DNA of 60,000 bases from Owenia fusiformis (taxonomy: Eukaryota; Annelida; Polychaeta; Sabellida; Oweniidae), in assembly GCA_903813345.2 (NCBI GenBank), contig CAIIXF020000008.1:9701278-9761277 (forward strand), in the 5' to 3' direction. A model generated the notes under the pieces. That model ran no database searches. It worked only from the letters and a program-made list of their open reading frames with translations, and was not told the DNA's origin. A program made the position numbers and the translations under genes. Within the stretch, counting starts at the first letter, position 1, and every line of letters starts with the position of its first letter. Shown here piece after piece: positions 54,001-57,000 of this stretch.

Positions 54001-57000
54001 CCATCTGTATATGTTTAGAGTTAAAGAAACAAAAATCCACTACAAAACGTAATATTCAGTTTCTCTTGTAGTGTCCTCTATATATGCTTAGAGTGAATTC
54101 ATTCTCAAAAATGTGACCTTCAAGTTTTTTGAGGTACCATCTATATGGCATACTGAGAGTGAGCGAATGTGAATTTGTCCTCAACAAAATGTAACATTCA
54201 AGTTTTCATGTAGTGCCATCTACAAACATTGAGTGAAAGGATGTGAATTTGTCCACGATATAAAGGAAAAACATTCAATTCTTATAGGCTATGGGAAAAC
54301 AATGTGTTGTGTTCAACTGCTCTGAAGGCCTTGACTTCAAAACTCTTGGGAAGTTCTTCTCTGGGCTGGCACAGTCTGGTAGCTGGTGCTGCTTTGATGA
54401 GTTTAACAGGATAGATGTGGAGGTCTTGTCAGTTGTGGCACAACAAATACACACCATTAAGGCAGCTAAAGATTTGAAGCACCCTAGGTTTGTCTTTGAA
54501 GGCAGGGATATAAGACTGAATATGACTTGTGGATTCTTCATTACTATGAACCCAAGGTAAGAGATATATTTCAATACAAATACTTTACTTTGAAGTATTG
54601 CATTTTTTATTTAGATTTGAAATAGAATGAATTACAGGGAGATCTAAAAGATTTTTATCAGGGATCGTGAGCATTTCTCAAAAATATCTCACTTTGTCTT
54701 TCGATCACATATTATTCCTAGTCATTAAAATAAGAAATCCATATCTTTTCCCAGGAGAAAGTCGGGATATTTTTATTATCATTTTCTTGAAATGTTTATA
54801 TGGCCTTGTCACCTTTGAGTATTGTTTATCTTCCACAGCAAGAAACAATTACCTAGTAAAAGGACTCTAATGTCGAGGTAGTCTTTAATACTCAATTGGT
54901 ATTTTGTTTGTTATTTAAGAATATAGATAGTTTATGTTGGGCTTGTTTATGCTTTCATTATTATTTAGGGTAGTTATTCTCACTATTTGAGAAACATTGT
55001 TATGATTGTTAATGCAATTTTTATTTTTAGCATACAGTAAATTGAAACATATATATGCTTTGAAGAAATGTATTTTAATAATTTTATCACCATCATGCTT
55101 GTTATTTTATGATTGGTCGAACCAATATACATGACCTAAAAATCTAAAAATCATGTAATATTTCTGTATTAATTCTGTATTCAGTTACGCTGGACGAGTG
55201 GAACTCCCTGATAATCTGAAGTCATTGTTCAGACCAGTAGCTATGATGGTGCCAGATTATGCTCGTATATCTGAGATAATGTTGTTCTCTAATGGCTTCA
55301 TAGCAGCTAAGTCTCTCTCACGTAAACTGGTGAATCTGTACCAGCTGGCTAGCAAGCAGCTCTCTCAACAGGTTAGTTCTCCTTCAATGAATGGAACATG
55401 TATCTCATTTGCTAGACTTATTTGGGATATTTGATTCATGTGGCACTGAGTTTAAATGCAGCTTTAAATGTAGAAAATGATTTTTCTTACTTTAAACTCT
55501 TCATGAACAAAATAAAAATTATGTTTCCTACATTAGTTTTTGACCCTCAAAAAGCACAGCGTCACCAGAATTTCACTTTCCTTTGAGAATGTAAATTAAG
55601 TAGTCAGTGTTTTAGCCCTCAGTCACAATTATCATGAGTACATGTGCACGTGTAGTAGTTACCTATGATATATATGGTTATATAATGCTGCAAAACTTAA
55701 TAATCTTATGATATTTTGAAAAATACTTGATTTTAGGATCATTATGATTTTGGTATGCGTGCCATCAAGTCTGTGCTAGACATGGCAGGACAGGGCAAAA
55801 GACAAGCAGTTCTCAGGTAAGAGACCATAAACAAGATTGTTTACAATATTTCCTACAAAGGTGGATTAGAATTTCACACTGGTACTATTCAACATTTAAT
55901 ATCTGTCCAGTTGCCATTGTTATTTTCCTGTATAGGCTGAAACATACTTGACCTTAGTCCACATCTGATGAATAAATATTAAAAATACACTCTGTTGTAC
56001 CATGTTTGATTTATGCTCAAACTTCCCCTAATTTCATTTTAGGAGGCTTGGGTTTGTTGCTTTTATGACCTGTGATATTCAATGTTCCATTTTCTTGCAT
56101 GTTTATAGTTTTTTAAATAAGATGTTTATTTTTCTAGTTTTGCTAATCAATGCTCATTTTCCTCACTCTTTTCATCATATTTGGGGGTTTCCTTTTAATC
56201 ATTGTACTGATGTACAAGCCATTGCTAAGTATCATTTTATGAGTAAATATACCAGTATTTTATATAATTTATATATATATATATATATATGCACATGTAT
56301 ATGATATTTTCAATTGCAGCATGCCACTAGAGAAAGCTAGAGACATGTCAGAGGAGGATGAATCTTATATCCTCATCCATTCTCTACGTAATGCCAACAT
56401 GCCAAAGTTTCTGGCTGAAGATGTTCCCTTGTTTGAGGGTATTATGCAGGATCTCTTTCCAGGGATTATACCCCCTCAACAGGACCTTGGAGTACTAGAG
56501 GTAGGATAAGTTATGATACATAGACAAATTGCTCAACCTGTAGTTCATAGAATAAAATGTATTCGATTTTCAAACCATTGTATTCTTTTTTTTTGTGCCT
56601 GCATTTGTTAAAGTGGAACTTGCTCGTATTCATAGAAATTTTGGATTGTTCTGAAAAAATTTTGAATGAAATAAACATTGTATGTATAATTAGATAAACC
56701 TTAGAACTATCCATGTGTTGAAAATTAACATCTTTGAGTTAGGAATAATATCCATATAATCCTTACCCATATCTAGGTTTGTATTGAGATTGGCCACACT
56801 GGATGACTGACAAAAGGGTTGCTCTAAGTCAAGTGAGTACAGTAAGGATTGTAGTCAGAATCATTCAAAACTAACTACTTATGTATGAGGGTTGTCCCAG
56901 AAGTAATGCACTATATGCTCTAACTTTTTCAATTCAGCTGAAATTTTGTGTATTTTTAGAAAGCTATATCTATGGCGATTAGAGATCTAAATCTTCAACA